Source: Acephala macrosclerotiorum (Eukaryota > Ascomycota > Leotiomycetes > Helotiales > Mollisiaceae). From it: a stretch of 64,000 bases of DNA. The position numbers and the translations under genes were made by a program. Where the stretch lies: positions 1 through 64,000 of the forward strand of contig MU119480.1 in NCBI GenBank assembly GCA_014904845.1. The letters are read 5' to 3'. Below, one piece after another: positions 1 to 15,029 of the stretch (position 1 is its first letter; each line of letters begins with the position of its first letter). The notes beneath the pieces are model-generated. The model worked only from the letters and a program-made list of their open reading frames with translations, searched no databases and was not told the origin of the DNA.

Positions 1-1523
1 AAAAAAAAAAATATAATAAAAATTAAATAAAAATATATAAAAATAAAAAATAAAAAATCGATATAATAAAATACATATTAAATTTATCGAAAAAAAATTT
101 AAATAAAAATTAAAATAATAAAAATTAAAAATTATTTTTATTAATATAAAAATTATTATTATTAAAATAAATTAAATATTTTATAATACGTAAATTATTT
201 AATTTTAAATTAATAATTTTTTAAAAAAACTTTTTATAAATAAACGTTATTAGTTTTTTTTAAAAGAAAAACGAATTTTAATAATAAAATTAAAATCTCG
301 AAAAAAATAAAAATAATTATAATAAATTCGATAATAAAACTATAAAAATTTATTAATATTTTATTTTTAATTTAATACGATATAATTAATAACGTTTGAA
401 AGTATTATAAATATTTTTTAAAAAATTTTATTTTTATTTTAAAATAATTAATATTATTTCGAAAATTTTTATTAAATTCATATAATAAATTATTAAATCG
501 AGAATAATAATTACAATTATTATTAAATCGAAAATAATAATAATAAATATATAAAAAAATAGTAATATATTTTATATTTTTTATATTTTTTATTTAATTA
601 TTAAATTTTATTAAATCGATAATAATACGCGATCGAAAATAAATTTAATTATAAAAATTTAATATAAATATAAATAACGTATACGTTAATTCAAAAAAAA
701 TTTAAAATAATTTATTTTAAATTAAAAATCAAATTTTAAATTTAATTTAATTTTAATTTAATTTTAATTTTAAACGAAATTTATTTACGATTTAAATATT
801 ATATTAAAAAATAAAAATAAAAATATTATAAATATATAATAAATATAATAATAAAAAAATATACAAAAAAATATAATAAAAAAAATTATTAAATTTATTT
901 AATTATTTTTATACTTATAAAAAATATTTGATAAGAATTTCTTTTTTCAAATATTTATAATATTATTTTGTTTTGTATTTAAAATAAACGTATTAAATAA
1001 TAATAATAATATTTATTTATAAAATATAAAAATAATAATAATAATAATATATTTATTAAATATTAATATTATAATATATATTTACTAAATACAATTTTTA
1101 CGTTTATTAAATATTTAAAATATTATTAAAGTTTTTTATAATTTTATATATTTAAAAAATAAATTATTATTAATTAATTTCTCGAATCGAGTATTATATA
1201 TTTGTAAATTTTTTTAAGTTTAAAATTAAAAAAAACAATTTGAATTTTTTTTTTAAACAAATTAAATTTTAATATATATTAATAAAAATAAGATTATATT
1301 TTCGAATAATTCGAAAACGATTATAAATACTATTATTAATAATCGAAAATTAAAAACAATTAAATATTAATTTTTTTATTTAACGAAATTCGAAAATAAT
1401 CAAATATTAATTTTTTTATTCAATGAAAATAATTATTAAATTCGATTAAATAATTTAAAAATAAAAATAAAAAAATATTTTTTAATAAATCGAAATTAAT
1501 TTTAACGTAAAAAAAAAAAAAAT

Positions 1524-1890
1524 TAAACTCGATTAATATATTTCGAAATAAAAATAAAAATACATTTTTTAATAATTTGAAAATATTATAAAATAATTAA
1601 AATTCAAAAAAATAATTAATTGTAATTAATATATTTCAAAGTAAAAATAAAAACAATTCGATAATAATTCGAAAATAAAATAATTAATTGTAATTAATAT
1701 ATTTCAAAGTAAAAATAAAAATAATTTTTTAATAATTCGAAAATAAAATAATTAAAATTCGAAAATAAATAAATAATTATAATTAATATATTTCAAAATA
1801 AAAATAAAAATATATTTTTTAATAACTCGAAAATAAAATAATCGAAATTTAAAATTAATTACAATTAATATATTTTTTAGTAATTCAAAA
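1524..1890. repeat. Imperfect tandem array, about 75-bp unit
   Basis: About four to five imperfect copies of a unit with the core TAATTAATATATTTCAAAGT followed by an A-rich stretch and an ATTCGAAAATAAAATAATT-like end. Copies differ by single bases and small length changes, as expected for a decayed minisatellite or the internal repeat of a degraded element. No coding signal. Confidence 0.7.
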
Positions 1891-4437
1891 ATAAAACGTT
1901 AAAATATTGAAAAATAAAAAATAAAAAATTTAAAAACAATTAATTATTAATTTTTTTAATCGATAAAAATATTTTTATTTTATAATTTTTATATATTTAT
2001 TTTTTATCGATTTCATATTACAATTTTTAATTGTATTGTATATTGAAATTTTTATAATAATAAAATAAATAACGAAATATAAAATTAATAACGACGTAAA
2101 ATAATATTAATAATAATTAATTATTAGTTTTTAAGTTTATAATAAAATCGTTTTATTATAATAAGCACGAAAAAAAGAAATTATAAATTGATTAATTTAT
2201 TTCATAATAAAAATAAAAATATATTTATTAATAATATTTGAAAATCGAAAATTATTTTTATTTTTATTTCGATTTTATAATTAATAAACGAAAATAACGA
2301 TTAATAATAATTAATTATTAGTTTTTAAATTAACGATAAAATTATTTCGTTATAATAAAAATAAAAAAATAAAAAAAGTTTATATTAATAATAGAAAAAA
2401 AAATATAATTTATATTAAAAAAAAAAAAAAATTAAAAAAATTATAATAATTAAATAATTTATAAAAAGTTTTTTAGCGTTATTAAAAAATATTTATTAAC
2501 GTAAAATAATTACACAAATATTGTAATTAAAACTCGAAATAAAAATAAATAAATAAAATAAATAATTAATATAAAATACTCGAATAATAATATTTATTTT
2601 TATTTTATACGATAAATATTTTAATAATCAAATATATAAAAAACTCGAAATTAAAATATTTAAAAAAATTTAAATATTAAAAATCGTTTTATTAATTTTT
2701 TATATTTATAATATTAATATTTATAAAATTATATAATTTCTTCGAAAAAACGTTTAATAATATTTAAAAATTTTCGAATTTTCGATTAATAACGTCGAAT
2801 TAATTTATGATTACTTTGTAATTAAATCGTATTAATAATATCAAACGTTATAAATATAAATAAATCTATTTTTTAATTATCGTAGTTTAATTTTTTTTTA
2901 TTATAAAAAAATTTTATTTTTACGATGTTTACAATTTTTACGATTTTAATTATTTTAAATTAATATATTATATATTATTTAAAATAATATAAAAATTAAA
3001 AAAAATTTATATTTAATAAATATTATATTTATCGTACGTCGTTATAATCGTCGCAATTTTTATTAAAATGTATTAATATTATAAATATACTATTTAATAA
3101 ATTTTTTTAATTAAAAAACGTTGAAATTTAAAATAAAAAAAAATTTAAAACGTAAAATTTTAATAAATTAAATAAAATATATTAATTAATAAAATATTAA
3201 TTAAAATTTTTATTAAAAACTATTAAAACTTTATAAAAATTAAATCGATAATTTAAATATATTTATTATATTCGAAATTTTTTATATTAAATATATAATA
3301 GTATTTATATTTGTAAAAATCAAATAATAATAATAAAATTATACGAATAAATTCGATTATTTTAATAAATAAATAAAAATATATATATATTAAAAATTTA
3401 ATAATTTTTAATTTAATAATTATAAAAATAATTAAATTAATTTAATAAAAATATTATATTTTGTAATCGTTTTAAAGTAAATATTTATTAAATTTTTTAT
3501 AATTTCTCGTAAAAATATTTTTACGAAATTTGTAAAATAAAATATATATCGAATAAAAAAAAGAAAAAAACTGTTTATTAATTAATTTGTTTACGAATCG
3601 ATAAACGATTTTTTTTTTAAAAATAAAAAAAATATTTTTATTAAAACGTTTATTAATTTTAATAAATTTATTAATATATTATTTACAATTTTAATTAATT
3701 AAATTATTATTAAATATATTTTATAATTTAATTTTCAAATTATTTTTATTTTTATTTTTTATATTCGTTTTATTATTTTAAAAATTTTATTAATATTTAA
3801 TCGAAATAAAATTAATTCGATTAAAATAAAATTTTATATTAATAATTATAAAATTAAAATAAAACGTTTGAATTCGTTTTTAATTTATTAAATTAATAAA
3901 TAAATTTAACGTTTTTAAGTTTATTTTTATTTAATTTAATAAATAATTATTCGATAAAAAATTTTAAATTATTAAAAAAATTATTATATTTAATATAAAA
4001 TTTATCGATTTAAAATTAAATAAATAATTTATTATTAAAAATTTTATAATAAATAATTTAATATTTTTTTATATGAAAAAAAAAAAATTTATTAATTTTT
4101 TAAAAATTTTTATTGTTTTTTAATTAAAAAATTTAAGAAATTAAAATATTAAATTTATATTTTTTTATTAAAAAAATTAATATATTGTAAAAAAAACTTA
4201 ATAAAATATTATTAAATTTAAATAAAAAAATTAATAAAATATTTTTAAAATTAAATACGAATAATAATAAAATTTTTAAAAAATTTATTTTATATTTATA
4301 ATAAAACTCGTAAAATGTTTTATAATTAAAAACGAATTTATTATTTTTATTTAAAATTAAATTAAAAAAAAACTAAATAATAAATAATATTATTTAATTC
4401 GTTGTTTAATAAAAATAATAAAATATATTATTTTTAT

Positions 4438-4577
4438 ACGTTAAAAATAAATAAAATTTTTTCGATTTTAATAAAATTTACGTCGAAAATTAAAAATTTA
4501 TAAACGTTAAAATAAATAAATTTTTTTCGAGTTTAATAAAATTTACATCGAAAATTAAAAATTTATAAACGTTAAAA
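4438..4577. repeat. Two-copy tandem repeat, about 66-bp unit
   Basis: Positions 4438-4503 and 4504-4568 are near-identical (differences such as ACGTCG versus ACATCG), followed by the first 9-10 bases of a third copy. It is a local duplication inside the AT-rich block with no recognisable function. Confidence 0.75.
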
Positions 4578-5500
4578 TCGTTATTATTAAACGTTATACG
4601 TTATTTTATAAAAATAAAATATATAATAAAATTATTATAATTATTAAAAATTAAAATATTATATAAAAAAAATTAAAATAAATAAATTATAAATAAATGA
4701 AATTATATTAATAAATATAATAAATATAATAAATTTAAAAATAAAATTTTTCGATTAATTAAAATTATATAAATTTTTTTAAATCGATTATTTTTTTAAA
4801 ATAATTTTAAAATTTATATAATTATTTAATTTTTTATTATTAAACTCGAAATTAATTTTTTAAATAAATATATATATAAATTTAAATTAAAAATTTTAAT
4901 ACGCGAATTTCGTATTTTTAAATAAATTCAATTACGTTTTTAAATAATTCGATTTCATATTATTAATTTTATATATTATTATAATTTTTTTATTTAATTA
5001 AATATTTGAAATTATTTTTATTATTATATTAAATATATTTTTTATTAACGATTTTTTTAAATTTTTAAAATTTTTAATTATTATTATATTTATTATTTAA
5101 ATCGATATCGATTAATTTTATAATATTTAATTTTAATTTATTATACGAATTTTTATTTTTTAATAAAAAAAAATCGATTTATTATTTTATTAGTTTTATA
5201 TTTAAATAATTTAAAAAATTAAAATTTTTATAAAATTTAATATATATTAAATCGTCGATATTTATTATAAACGATTTATATTTAAAATTGTATCGTTTTT
5301 TAATAAATATAATAATAAAATTAATAATTAATTATACGTTTTATTAATAAAATTTTCGAATAATTTTAAAAATATTAAAAAAATTTAATTTATATAAAAA
5401 TAATAAAATTATATTCGTTTTATAATTAATAATAATTTCGTTTAAATTAACGTTAATAATTATTATAAATATATTATTAATAGTAATTTAATATAAAATA

Positions 5501-5662
5501 ATATATTACGTTCAATTGTCGTAGTTTTTACGTATTGAATATAAAGATTATTAATTGTTTAAAGAATTAAATCTAGAATTGAGAGTATTGATATATTTTC
5601 AAGTTCTACGCTAGTTCTCTTTTAACTAGAGCACGTAATAAGTACGTGTATATATTTCGATA
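5501..5662 (+). repeat. 162-bp direct repeat, left copy (LTR-like, element B)
   Basis: Matches 16132-16293 in the same orientation over the same 162-bp length. This copy keeps more G and C (for example CTAGTTCTCTTTTAACTAGAG) where the partner has A or T, so the partner is the more heavily mutated copy. The pair could be the LTRs of an element of about 10.8 kb or two solo copies. The ends are not canonical TG...CA after mutation, so the LTR label is inference. Confidence 0.6.
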
Positions 5663-5667
5663 CTAGT

Positions 5668-5692
5668 AATCTCTACTTTTGTAGTAGAGATT
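5668..5692. repeat. Perfect 10-bp stem, 5-base loop hairpin
   Basis: AATCTCTACT at 5668-5677 pairs perfectly with AGTAGAGATT at 5683-5692. It lies just inside the left 162-bp repeat in one of the less mutated patches of the block. Function unknown; it could be a leftover of an element's leader or primer-binding region. Confidence 0.6.
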
Positions 5693-8600
5693 TAATTTAT
5701 TTTTTAGTGTAATTTTTTATTTAATCATAGATTTAATAAATACTCTCGTAATTTAAAAATTTAATATTTATAAAACGATTATAAAAAATCGTTCGTTTAA
5801 AAGAAATAAAATAAAAAATCTTGTAATTATATTGATTATATTATAAATTTCTATAATAATTACAATTTCTTCGTATAACGTTAATTGAGCAATTTTTAAA
5901 AAAAGAAAAACTCGTTTTAAAATAAAAAATATTTTTTAATTTTAATATTTCGTATTGTATTTATATTTCTTTTTATATGTGTATTTTAATTTTTATTTTA
6001 ATTAATTTTTTTTTTTCGTAAAATTAATATAAAATTTAATTCGATAGTATTTTAATTGTAATAAAAAAAATATTATAAATTGCGTTATTTTAATTTTTAA
6101 TTATTCGTATATTTGTAAAAAAATCGAAAAAATATTAATTAATACGTAAATCGATAATCGAAATTAAAAAAGTAATTAAATTAATAATTTAATTATTTCG
6201 TATTCGAACTATAAAGTTTTTTTTATTTATATTATATTTTAAAAAATCGTATTTTGTACAATTAATAAATTTTTATTCGTAGTATTAATCGCGTCGTATA
6301 ATTATTAAAAGTATTAATAATTCGATGCGTTTTAAATACGATTAAACTTTTGTAATACGATATTTTAATCGATTTAAAATTCAATTAATAAAATCGAAAT
6401 TTATTAAAACGTAAAAAAGTTTTAAAATTAATTTATTATAATAAAAAATTTGTATTTAATATCGTTATTAATAAAATTAAAAAATCGATAATAAAATAAA
6501 TAAATCAAATAATAAAATCGTAAAATCGATAATCGAATATTTTAATTTGCGATCTACGTAATTAATTAATAATAATTAATTATATTTTTATATTTTTAAA
6601 AATTTAATTTAAAATAAATTAATTTATTCGATTTAAAAAAATATAAAATTTTAATTCTATTTTAAATTTTATTTCTTTTTATTTATTTTTCTATTTTAAT
6701 CGTAAAATTATTTGTATTAATAAACGTTTATAAGATTTTATTTGAATTAAATTTTATTATAGCGTTTATTAAATTATTGTTTTTATATATTTATTATACT
6801 TTTTATAATTTTTTACGTTTATACGATTATTTTAAAATTATAATATCGATTATAAAACGTTTTTTGTTCAATGTTTTTAATTTTATTAAATAATCGTATA
6901 AAAAATACAAATTCGTATAAACGATAATAAAAATATTAAATAAATCGAATTATTTTACGATTATATTAATAGTAAAAATTATTACAATTACTATATTTAT
7001 TTTACTAATTATTTCGTAAATTTTAAACGTTAAAACACTTTTAATAATTTTTTTATATTTTATAGAATTTTAATATATTAAATTGTTTTTTATTTTAAAA
7101 TCGTTTTTCGTTCGAATTTTATTAGTAATTATAATTATATATTTAATTTACGAGTTTAAATCGATATAATTAATATATAAATCGTTTATAAATACGAATA
7201 TTTTAATTGTTTTTAAATTGATTAAAATATAATAAATATTGTACAATAAATTATTTTATTATTATTTTAATTTTTTATTTAAAATTATTACGTTTTTTTT
7301 TATTAAAATTTAATATTATATAGTAATTAATAAATTAAAAACAGTTTTTAATTAATAAATAAACGTAATATATATTTTACGAATTTATTATTTATAATAT
7401 TAATTAAAATAATTTTTAATTTTTAAATTAATAAATTCGATTTTTTTATTTTAATTTTTTTATTTAAATTATATTTTGTTTTTATTTTGTAATTATATAA
7501 TTTTATTATTAAATATTAATTAATTTATAAAAAAATTTTATTTTTTATTTTTTATTTATAATTTTATTTTTTTTAATTTTTTTTTTTTAAATTTATAAAT
7601 TGTAATATTAATAATTTCAAATATTTTTTTATTTTTTTTAATTAAAAAATAAAAATTATATATTAAAAATTTTATTTTTAATTTAAAAATATAATATTTA
7701 TAATATATAATAAATTAATAAATATTTATTTTTATGAATTTATATAATAATTTTTTTATAATTATAATTATTTTTTTAAAATAAAAATATATATTTTTTT
7801 TTTAATAAATTAATAAAAATTATTTATTAAATTAAAATTTGTAATTACGTATATATTTGTATAACGTTTTGTAATTATATTATAAAATTATAATTTTAAA
7901 TTAAAATTAAAATTATTTTTTAACTTATTTATTAAAAAATAAAAAATTTCGTAAAAATAATTTTTTTTAATTTATTATTAAAAATTTAAATTACAATTTT
8001 TATTTTTTTATATAATTTATTTATCGTTTTATTTTTAATTTCGTATATTAATTTAAATTTGAAAATCGAAATATTTTTATATATAATTAAATCGTATTAT
8101 ATAAATTTAAAAACGTTTTTTATAAATAAATAATTTATTTTTTTTATTATAAAATTTTAAAAAAATTTTTAAATATAATAATAATTTTTTTTTTTTATAA
8201 TTTAATACAAATTTTATATTCGTTTTTTTTTTATTTATTATATAAATTATATTGATCGTAATTTTTTTTTATTATTCGTAAAATCGCTATTATTATTATC
8301 GATATTCGTAAAATTAAAATATTTTTATTCAAAATAAATTATAAATTTAAATTTATTTTTCGTATTTTTCAATTATTTACGATATTTAAATTAATTTTCG
8401 ATTAAAATTAAATAATTATTATTATCGTTTTTTTAATTTTTGTTTTTTTATATTATATTTGTTTTTTCGTTTTTTTTGTATAATTCTTGTAAATTGTTTT
8501 TTTATCGATTTTTTAATTTACGATTTTCGAAAATAAAATTTAATTATAATTAATTTAAAATTTATCGATTTATAAAATAATTATATAATATATTTTTTGT

Positions 8601-11581
8601 TTATAATTACTAATGGTTTATATAATTCTTTTTATTTTTTGTATTTTTTAAAAACTCGAATTTCGAAATTAATTAATAAATTTAAAATTATTAAAATATT
8701 AAAATTGTTTTTTATTATTAATACGTCGTTAATTTATCGTTTAATTTATATACGACGAAATTCGTTTATTATTTTACGAATCGTATTTACTTTTTTTATT
8801 ATTATCGATATAAAAATATTTATATTAAAAATTTTAAAATATATTTTAAATATTAATAAAATTAATACGAATTCGTTCGATTTTATTAAATCGTTATAAA
8901 TTTTTATTATTATTTATAGTATTTGTTTTTTCGTAATATATTTTACTATTTTTTTTCAATATAATCGTATAAACTCGTTGTAATAAAATATAATATCGTT
9001 TAATTTTTCTAATAAAATTATATATTTTTATTAAAATTTTTTTATTTTTATTATTACGATTTTATTTATTATTTAAATTTCGCGAATATAAATTTTTTTT
9101 TAATATTATAAATTAGAATTTTTAATAGTTTTAAATACGTATTAATTTAATATTTTTTAATTACGTTTTATATAAATCGCGCAAATATTTTTATAACGAA
9201 TTATACGTTTTAAAATTTTATAATAAAATTTATAAATTGTAAAATCGTATTATTATTTAAATATATAATATTAATAATTACAAAATAATTAAATTCATAA
9301 TCGTTTATTAAAAAAAATTTAAATCGTTTTAGTAATTTCGCGTTTATTTAATAATAATAATAAAACTTATTAATTTATTTTAATTATTAAAATATAAAAT
9401 TTTTATATTTAATTTTATTAAAAATATTTATAAATCGTCGTATTAATAAATGTTTAAATTTTTTATATACGTATCGTAAATTTATATTTATTAAATAATA
9501 TTAAATAAAAACTTTTTTTAATTTTATTAATAGAATTTATAAATATTTTTATTTACGTACAATTAATACAATTATATTATTATTATATTTTTTTATATAG
9601 TTTTTTATATTATTAAATTAAATTTTAAATTTATTTATATTTTCTAAAAATAATAAAAATAATATATTATAAAATACAACGTAAAAAATAACGTTTTTAA
9701 TAAAAATATAAATTTTAATCGTATTTTCGATTTTTATATTATTTATTTCGAATTAAATTTCTTTTTCGCGATTCGAAGTGTTAAATTTAATTCGTAGATC
9801 GATTTTTTATAAAACTATAAATTAATCGTATTTTATAGTTAATATAATAATTATATTTGTATTTAATAAAATACTTTAAAATCTTTTTATAGTATATTTA
9901 TTCGTAAATTAAAAAAAAAAAATTTAATTTAAATTTTTTTTAATTAAACGAAATACGTCGTTTTTAATTAATAAATATTGCATTTTTTAATTATTTAATT
10001 TTACGATTAATTTTTTAATATTAATATATTTTGCGATAAAAAAATTAGTTTTTACGAGTTTTTTATTATTTTCGTTTTATTTTTTAAAATTAAATTTTTT
10101 TATATTTAAAATAAAAATATTAAAAATATTTATTTTATTTTCGTTTTTAAATTTTTTTATTTTTTTTTTCGTAAATTAAAAATATTTAATAATTTATTAT
10201 AAAAACGTATTTTTTATAGTAAAAATAAATTTCGTTTTTAAATTTTTTGTATATTCGTCGTTTTTTTTTAAAAAGTATTTCGTAGATTAATAATTTATTT
10301 TTTTATAAATATATTAATTTTTTTTTTTCAAATAATTATTTTAATTATATTTATTATATTTTTAATTTTTATAATTGTAATTATATTTATTTTAATCGCG
10401 TTTATTATTGCGATTTTTATTTATTTTATATTTATTATATTTATAATTAACGAAATAAATATTAAAATTTAATTGTTTTATATTTCGTTTTTTTTTAATT
10501 AATTAAATAATATAATATAATTAATATTAAATTCTTTTTAATGTATTTTTAAAATTTGTAAAATATATACGATATTTTTTAATATCGTTATAAATTTGTA
10601 AAATATAATTTTTTATATTATTATTTTTACGATTTTTTTTCGATTATTTTTCTCGAATTTATTATAATTTATTAAATAATAATTCGAAATTTTCAATTAA
10701 TTTTTTATAGAGTTTTTTTTTAAATAATATTTTATAGAATTATTTTTTTTTTATTTTTTTTAATATATTATTAAAATATATAAAATTTCGAATTTAATTT
10801 TTATATATTTAATAATTTTTTTAAACGAAAAATTATAATAAAAAATATTATTTAAATAAAAATTTCGTATTTGTTTTTTTAATATAATTAAAAACGCTTT
10901 TTCGTATATATTTAACGTAATATTTATATTATTATAATAAACTCGAAATAATTTTAATTTTTTATCGAAAAAATTATAAATTGTTTTTTCGTATTTATTA
11001 TTATTATTAAAATAAAAAAATTTTAAATTATTAAATTTTTTAATTATTTAATTTTTTGAATTTCGTTTTTTATTTTTATTCGAAATTTTAAATTTTTTTT
11101 TTTTATATCGTACGATTAATATTCGTCGTAAATTTCTTATTACGAATAATCGATTTTTCGAGATTTATAATCGTTTTATTGTATATTAAAAAATTAAAAA
11201 ATTTATTATTATAAAAAATTTGATTTTAGTAAATTGTTTTATTTTTATTATAAATAGTATTATATTTATTCGAGAATTTGTTTATAATATTAATTTTTTA
11301 TTATTTTTTCTCGAATAAATAAATTTTTTTTAAACGTTATTATTTTAAATCGATTTATTTTATAATAGATTATAATATTATATTTGTTTTTTATTTCGAA
11401 ATATTTTTTATTATAATTTTTAGTTTATATTTAAAATTTTAAAAATTATTTTTTCGTTTTTTCGAATTAATATTTTTTAAGATTTTTACGAATTTAATTA
11501 TCAAATAATAAATATTTTTTATTTAAATTTTTATCGTATATTTAATTTAAATTGTAATTTTTATAATTTGTTTAAAACAAT

Positions 11582-11784
11582 TGTAAATATAATATTAGTA
11601 CAATAGTCACGTGCAATACTAGATTGTATTAAAACTAGTTTAATTGCATTAAAATTGAAATTATATTTTTCAATTTTTATACAATTTCTAAAGAATAAAT
11701 TATTTTATACGCATATTAAAAATCAAAAATTTTATATGCGTTTTTTGTTTTTTTATTCGAATAAATATTTTTTAATAAATTAAT
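11582..11784 (+). repeat. Left LTR-like repeat of element A
   Basis: 203 bp, aligned end to end with 14825-15029. It contains a CACGTG box shortly after its start and TATATGCGTTTTTTG near its end. It is more AT-rich than its partner, with C-to-T and G-to-A differences. Confidence 0.65.
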
Positions 11785-14700
11785 ATTAATCAATAGTTGT
11801 TTAATCAATTACAAAATAATAAAAATTATTTTTAAAAGAAATTAAATTATAAAAAAGTATTGTATTTACTTTTGTAGAAATACGCTAAAAAAAATTAATA
11901 CGTTTTCGTATTGTATTATAAAATGTGAAAAATTTTTAAAGATTTAAAAAATGTACAAATCGAAAAATTTTTTATTTGCTTATTTTTTAGATTTGCGTTT
12001 ATTACGTAGAATAATACTATTTACGAATATTTAATTATAAGAAAATATTATATTTATTTTTATAAAACTACGAGAAAATATTATATTTACTTTTGTAGAC
12101 ATTGAGTTTACGTTAAAAACGATAAAAACTTTTTATTTTTTTAATAGCGACGATTTTTTTATTGAATATTTTATTAATCAAAACAAATATCTATCGAGTA
12201 TTTTATGAAAATTTAATTCAATTAAATATTTATACTCTATTTACAATTGTATTTTGTTTACAAAAGATTTAATTATAAAAAAATATTGTATTTACTTTTA
12301 TAAAACTACGAAAAAGTATTATATTTGTTTTTATAATCGTCGAATTTACGATTAATAATAATATTTTAATTCGATAAATTTTTTTTTTTTTTTTATTACG
12401 ATAAAAACTTTTTTATAACTACAAATTAATCGATCGATAATACGCGTAAACAATATTATTTAACGATTACACTTTATAAAACGTCGTTTCGAATTTATAA
12501 AATCTTAATACTATTTATAAAGTTTTGTATTACTCGAAATAATTATTTGAAAAATTTTATATTTTAAATAATTATTTGTAGAATTTTAATATTATTTAAA
12601 AATTTCAATAATTTCAAATATTGATTCTATTAATTTTATACAAATAAATAACGATTAAACTTCGAATTACAATTTTATAATTGATTTTACGATTACGTGC
12701 AAAAATATTCGTTTATTGAATTATTATATATTTTATTTTTTTAATTCGATAAAGAAAATATTATTTGATTTTAATATGTAATAATAATATTTTTACACTT
12801 TTATAATAATACTCGAATTACTATAATTCGAGACGAAGTAAAGCGTATTGTTATTAAAATTGAAAAGTACAAAAAAATTCGAAATCGATATTTAATTTTA
12901 TTGAAAAATAATAATAATTATAATTTGAATAATATTCAAAATTTGAACAATAGTAAATAATTTAAAATACAATACGAAGAAAATTTCGAGTATTTTATAA
13001 AGTTTATATTGTTCGCAATAAAAATCGCAAAAAAACGAATTTAAATCGATATTGTAAAAAAAGTATTAAATTTAAAAAATATTATTAATATTCTTCGAAT
13101 TTTATAATTTCAAAACGAGTTTAATTCGATAAAAAAAAAAATTACATAAAAAAAATAAATAAACGAATATATTACGTATTATTTCGAATATTATAAAAAA
13201 AAATATATTAAAATTATATACTATAAAAATATTTTAAAAATGATTTTAAAAATTGAATAATTAAAATCTTTATTTTAAATTCAAAGAATTTAATTAAAAA
13301 TTTGTAAAATTATTTTCGATTATATAATTATTAAATACTTATTAATAAAAAATTAATTTTTACGAATTTATAAAAAATTATAAATGAAAAGAAATATTAT
13401 AAATAAACAAAAAAAAAATTAAAAATTAAATAAAATATAAAAAATTACATTCGTAATAAAACTCGATAAATAAAAAAAAAAAATTATTAAAAAAACTAAT
13501 CAAATTTCGATTTCAAAGTATAATATTTTCAATATTTCAAGTATTTATTTTTAGATTTCAAAGTATAATATTTCAAATACGTATTTCAAAAAAATAAAAT
13601 ACGATATTTTAAATACGTATTTTTAAAGAATAATATATTTAGTCTATTTCATTTTAAAAAAAAACGATATTAAAATTAACAATTGAAAAACGTTTTTATT
13701 AGTAAAAATAAAAACGATTATAATATTATTAATAATCTCAAATTCAATTATATTAATTTCAAATTTTCTAGTAATTTAATCTATTGAAAATAATTATTAA
13801 TTTAACGAAATTTTATAATAAAAACATAAAATACAATAAAAAACTATATAATATTATTAATATTAAATTTCAAATTTTTTACGATTATTATTATAAAATC
13901 GTTTTATTAAAAAAATATTATAATAATATATTTTTTATTATATTAAAAAATCGAATTAATTTTTTTTATTATAATAAAATTATAAAAAGAAATTACAATT
14001 TTAATATTATAATTAATATAATAAAAATTATATTTTTAAAAATTATTAAAATTAATTTAAAAAAATTTTATTTTAAATATTTTTAATTATTTTTCGATTA
14101 ATTTAAAAAGATTTAACGAGAATTATCAAATAAATATTAAATAAAATATAATTTTAAAAATTAAATTATTAATACTTATAAAAATATAAAAAAATACAAT
14201 TTAATTTTTTATAATTTTATTTTTACGTACGAAAAAATTTGTATTTAATTGAAATCGGTAATTAGTATAAAAATACGAATTCGAAAATACAATAATTATA
14301 ATATACGAATATTATAAAATCAAAACGATTACGATTACGACTACGATAATAATAACGATATACGTATTTCTCAATTATATTAATAAAATTCAAACGATTA
14401 TATATACGAAAAAATTATTAAAAATAATAAACGTAAACAAAATACAAAAAAAATACAAATAATAAAAAAAAAAATATATATATTTATTAAAAAAAAAAAA
14501 TATAAAAAAGTGATTTTTGTATTGTATTTAATATTATATTTTAATATTATAATTATTTGATTTATAAAATCAAAAATAAAAAAATTATTTTAAACTCGAT
14601 TTTTATAATCTTCGATCAACGATTGCAATTTTCGACGAACTTCGAAAATAGTACCAGTTTGTTAACGTTGTTTTTAGAGTTTAATCACATGATTTTTACA

Positions 14701-14824
14701 TGATTTTTGTATTAAAATATTAACGAATTTTACGTATTAACAAATTACGATAAAAAAAAAAAATAATAATATTTAATTGATTGGATTAAATTAATTGCAT
14801 TTGATAAAAAAAAAAAATTACTAG

Positions 14825-15029
14825 TGTGAATATAATATTAGTACAATAGTCACGTGCAACACTAGATTGCGTTGGGACTAGTTCAACTGTACTAGAATTG
14901 AGATTATATTTTTCAATTTTTGTGTAATTTCTAGAGAACGAATTACTTTATACGTATATTAAAAATTAAAAATTTTATATGCGTTTTTTGGTTTTTTTTA
15001 TTCGAATAAATATTCTTTGATAAACTAAT
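14825..15029 (+). repeat. Right LTR-like repeat of element A
   Basis: 205 bp and the less mutated of the pair: GCGTTGGGACTAGTTCAACT here corresponds to an A/T-converted stretch in the left copy. It is followed at once by ACAAT, which also precedes the left repeat. Confidence 0.65.

Larger units (their letters stand above)
11582..15029 (+). mobile_element. Degraded LTR-retrotransposon-like element (element A)
   Basis: Two direct repeats of 203 bp (11582-11784) and 205 bp (14825-15029) start with TGTAAATATAATATTAG and TGTGAATATAATATTAG. The same pentamer, ACAAT, sits immediately outside both ends (11577-11581 and 15030-15034), as a 5-bp target duplication would. The right repeat keeps more G and C. 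A motif like TATTTACTTTTGTAG recurs several times between 11,850 and 12,345. The 3.0-kb interior is too mutated to read gag or pol, and the repeat ends lack a clear terminal CA. It lies between the two 162-bp repeats and so appears nested. Confidence 0.6.

Noticed and set aside
8597..8899. 100-codon open frame in the AT-rich block
   Set aside because: Low-complexity Phe/Ile/Lys/Asn translation of A/T-rich DNA, no motif or gene context; the expected longest chance frame in such sequence.
13784..14086. 100-codon open frame inside the LTR-like element
   Set aside because: Same composition artefact; no gag, protease, RT or integrase motif.
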